NCBI GenBank assembly: GCA_035558955.1
Contig: DATMBX010000189.1
Location: 1-6,269 of the forward strand
DNA length: 6,269 bases
Source: DASVDE01 sp035558955
Lineage (GTDB): Bacteria > Actinomycetota > Thermoleophilia > Solirubrobacterales > 70-9
Reading direction: 5' to 3'
Part shown: piece by piece, positions 5,013 through 6,269 of the stretch
Layout: each line of letters starts with the position of its first letter
How positions within the stretch are numbered: the stretch's first letter is position 1
Position numbers and translations under genes: made by a program
The notes under the pieces: generated by a model
The model's database searches: none
Seen by the model: only the letters and a program-made list of their open reading frames with translations
Told to the model about the DNA's origin: nothing

Positions 5013-6269
5013 GAACGCGGCGCTTCGAGTGGGGAGGTGCCGCCACGACCGCGAGCGCAATCCGGGAGTGGGCCGCCGAGTCGACGCCGCCGGTCGACGT
5101 CGGGGCGATCGAGCGTGAGGTCCGCGAAGGCGGCGACGAGGCTTTGCGGCGGCTGACTGCTCGTTTCGACGCGACCGAGCGCGCGCCGGAGTCTTTGCGG
5201 GTTGCAACGGGGGAGGCTGAGCGAGCCCTTGCCGCCCTCGACCCCGCGCTCCGCGAAGCGATGGACGTAGCCGCCACAAACATCCGCGCCGTTGCCGAAG
5301 CGCAAATCGACCCGGTGCAACGCTTTGTCCCCCTATCGCAGGGACAAAGCATTGCAGTGCGCGAAGTGCCGGTGGGGGCCGCGGGTGTATACGTGCCGGG
5401 CGGCCGAGCGGCCTATCCGTCGAGCGTGCTCATGTGCTGCATCCCGGCCCTCGTCGCGGGGGTCGAGCGGATCGCGCTCGCGTCGCCGCCGGGGCCGAAC
5501 GGCGACGTCAACCCGCTGGTCCTCGCCGCGGCGGCACTCTGCGGGGTCGAGGAGATCTACGCGATGGGGGGCGCCCAGGCGATCTTCGCGCTCGCCTACG
5601 GCACGGAGACGATCGACCCTGTCGACGTCATCGCCGGCCCCGGCAACGCCTGGGTGCGGGAGGCGAAGCGCGCCGTCTACGGCCAGGTGGGAATCGACTC
5701 CCTCGCCGGCCCCTCCGAGCTGATGGTCGTCGCCGGACACGACGTCGACCCCGAGTGGGCAGCGCTCGATCTCTGCGCCCAGGCCGAGCACGGCGCCGAG
5801 GGCCCTCTGGTCGCGGTCGCCGTCGAAAAGGCCGTGCTCGATGCCGTCGAAGAGGCGACCGGGAGCGCCGCCGCCGAGCTCCCCGAGGTCGGCGAGGCCC
5901 CCTTGGCGCTCGTCCAGGTCCCCGATCTGGCCGACGCGATCGACCTCGCCAACGCCTTCGCGCCCGAGCACCTGCAGCTGATGGAGGAGGACGCGGCCCT
6001 GCTTGCCGACCGGGCGACGACCGCCGGCTGCGTCTTCGCCGGCCGCTACTCCGCGACCGCCTTCGGCGACTACGTCGCCGGGTCGAACCACGTGCTGCCC
6101 ACCGGCGGCGCCGGTCGCTTCTCCGGTCCGCTCGGGCCGGCAGTGTTCCGGCGCCGGATCTCGACGGTGAAGGTCTCCGCCGAGGCGGCGGCGAAGCTTG
6201 CTCCGCACGTCGACACGATCGCTCGTGCCGAAGGCTTCCCCGTCCACGGCGAGTCGGCGATGATTAGGA
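5009..6269 (+). CDS. hisD: Histidinol dehydrogenase (C-terminal end cut by window edge)
   Basis: HisD is a zinc enzyme that oxidises histidinol through histidinal to histidine with two NAD+. The frame is open from the GTG at 5009 to the right edge (420 codons), and the family is about 430 residues, so only a few residues are missing. The NAD-site motif GVYVPGG starts at residue 126 (Tyr128). Zinc ligands can be assigned by family alignment: Gln258 and His261 in AQAEHG, Asp354 in GDYVAGSNHVLPTGG, and His413 in PVHGESA. The catalytic pair Glu320-His321 sits in FAPEHLQL. The MGGAQAIFALAYGTETI and VDVIAGPGN segments are also typical. The GTG start shares GTGA with the hisG stop, so translation is probably coupled; only a weak GGG (4998-5000) serves as a binding site. 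Codons in the first third are more mixed (TTG, GCT, CGT, GTT, GCA) than the GCC/GTC/CTC-dominated remainder, and a long inverted repeat lies in codons 103-116. Confidence 0.96.
   Translation, partial: MRTRRFEWGGAATTASAIREWAAESTPPVDVGAIEREVREGGDEALRRLTARFDATERAPESLRVATGEAERALAALDPALREAMDVAATNIRAVAEAQIDPVQRFVPLSQGQSIAVREVPVGAAGVYVPGGRAAYPSSVLMCCIPALVAGVERIALASPPGPNGDVNPLVLAAAALCGVEEIYAMGGAQAIFALAYGTETIDPVDVIAGPGNAWVREAKRAVYGQVGIDSLAGPSELMVVAGHDVDPEWAALDLCAQAEHGAEGPLVAVAVEKAVLDAVEEATGSAAAELPEVGEAPLALVQVPDLADAIDLANAFAPEHLQLMEEDAALLADRATTAGCVFAGRYSATAFGDYVAGSNHVLPTGGAGRFSGPLGPAVFRRRISTVKVSAEAAAKLAPHVDTIARAEGFPVHGESAMIR
5316..5356. repeat. 41-bp inverted repeat inside hisD
   Basis: TGCAACGCTTTGTCCC (5316-5331) and GGGACAAAGCATTGCA (5341-5356) are reverse complements at 15 of 16 positions; the only mismatch is C5321 against A5351. 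The loop is nine bases (5332-5340). The segment is about half G+C in a gene of roughly 70% and uses codons rare in the surroundings (TTT, CTA, GGA, CAA, ATT, GCA). It encodes residues 103-116, a linker before the NAD-binding motif, without disrupting the frame. No second copy occurs in the window. It may be a folded mRNA element, or a small palindromic repeat that has come to lie within a coding region. Confidence 0.85.

Noticed and set aside
5333..6247. A 304-codon leftward frame opposite hisD
   Set aside because: Antisense of hisD; composition (Gly, Arg, Asp, Val, His) is typical of the reverse of GC-rich codons and no motif is present.
5434..6267. A 277-codon rightward frame overlapping hisD
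   Set aside because: It is extremely Arg-rich out-of-frame translation; the hisD frame carries all catalytic and zinc motifs in the same stretch.

Overview
The window comes from a high-GC bacterial chromosome, most likely a deep-branching actinobacterium. Thermoleophilia (Solirubrobacterales-type) is my best guess. The reasons are codons that mostly end in G or C, a MurA of the mycobacterial type with aspartate in place of the catalytic cysteine, start regions that look leaderless (TANNNT a few bases before ATG), and a short HisG paired with HisZ instead of the long HisG known from Mycobacterium and Streptomyces. The taxon is inferred, not shown.

Layout, left to right. Bases 1-567 are the 3' end of a 23S rRNA gene (domains V-VI, from about E. 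coli position 2334). A spacer of about 65 bp leads to a complete 5S rRNA (about 632-750), and a 9-bp GC hairpin with a T-rich tail (764-791) ends the rRNA operon. Bases 792-1002 hold no convincing gene, only a weak short reading frame and a small hairpin. A membrane-anchored alpha/beta hydrolase runs leftward (1980-1003), convergent with the rRNA operon. Only 24 bp separate it from the divergent, rightward murA (2005-3303). Thirty-six bp after murA begins a tight histidine cluster: hisZ (3340-4335), hisG short form (4332-5012) and hisD (5009 to the right edge). Both junctions inside the cluster are 4-base GTGA overlaps. hisD is open to the window edge and appears to lack only a few C-terminal residues.

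How the genes work together. MurA commits UDP-GlcNAc to peptidoglycan synthesis. HisZ and HisG together should form the first, feedback-regulated enzyme of histidine synthesis, and HisD performs the last two oxidations. The hydrolase is of unknown substrate and its only visible link to murA is the shared start region.

Most worth a second look: the Cys-to-Asp active site of MurA, which predicts fosfomycin resistance; a 41-bp near-perfect inverted repeat inside hisD with base composition unlike its surroundings; a symmetrical TACCCTA element that could serve as the -10 box of both divergent genes, leaving almost no 5' leader on either; and a pre-5S pairing that competes with 5S helix I. I did not find a wholly new multi-gene system; the window is mainly housekeeping DNA with these unusual details.
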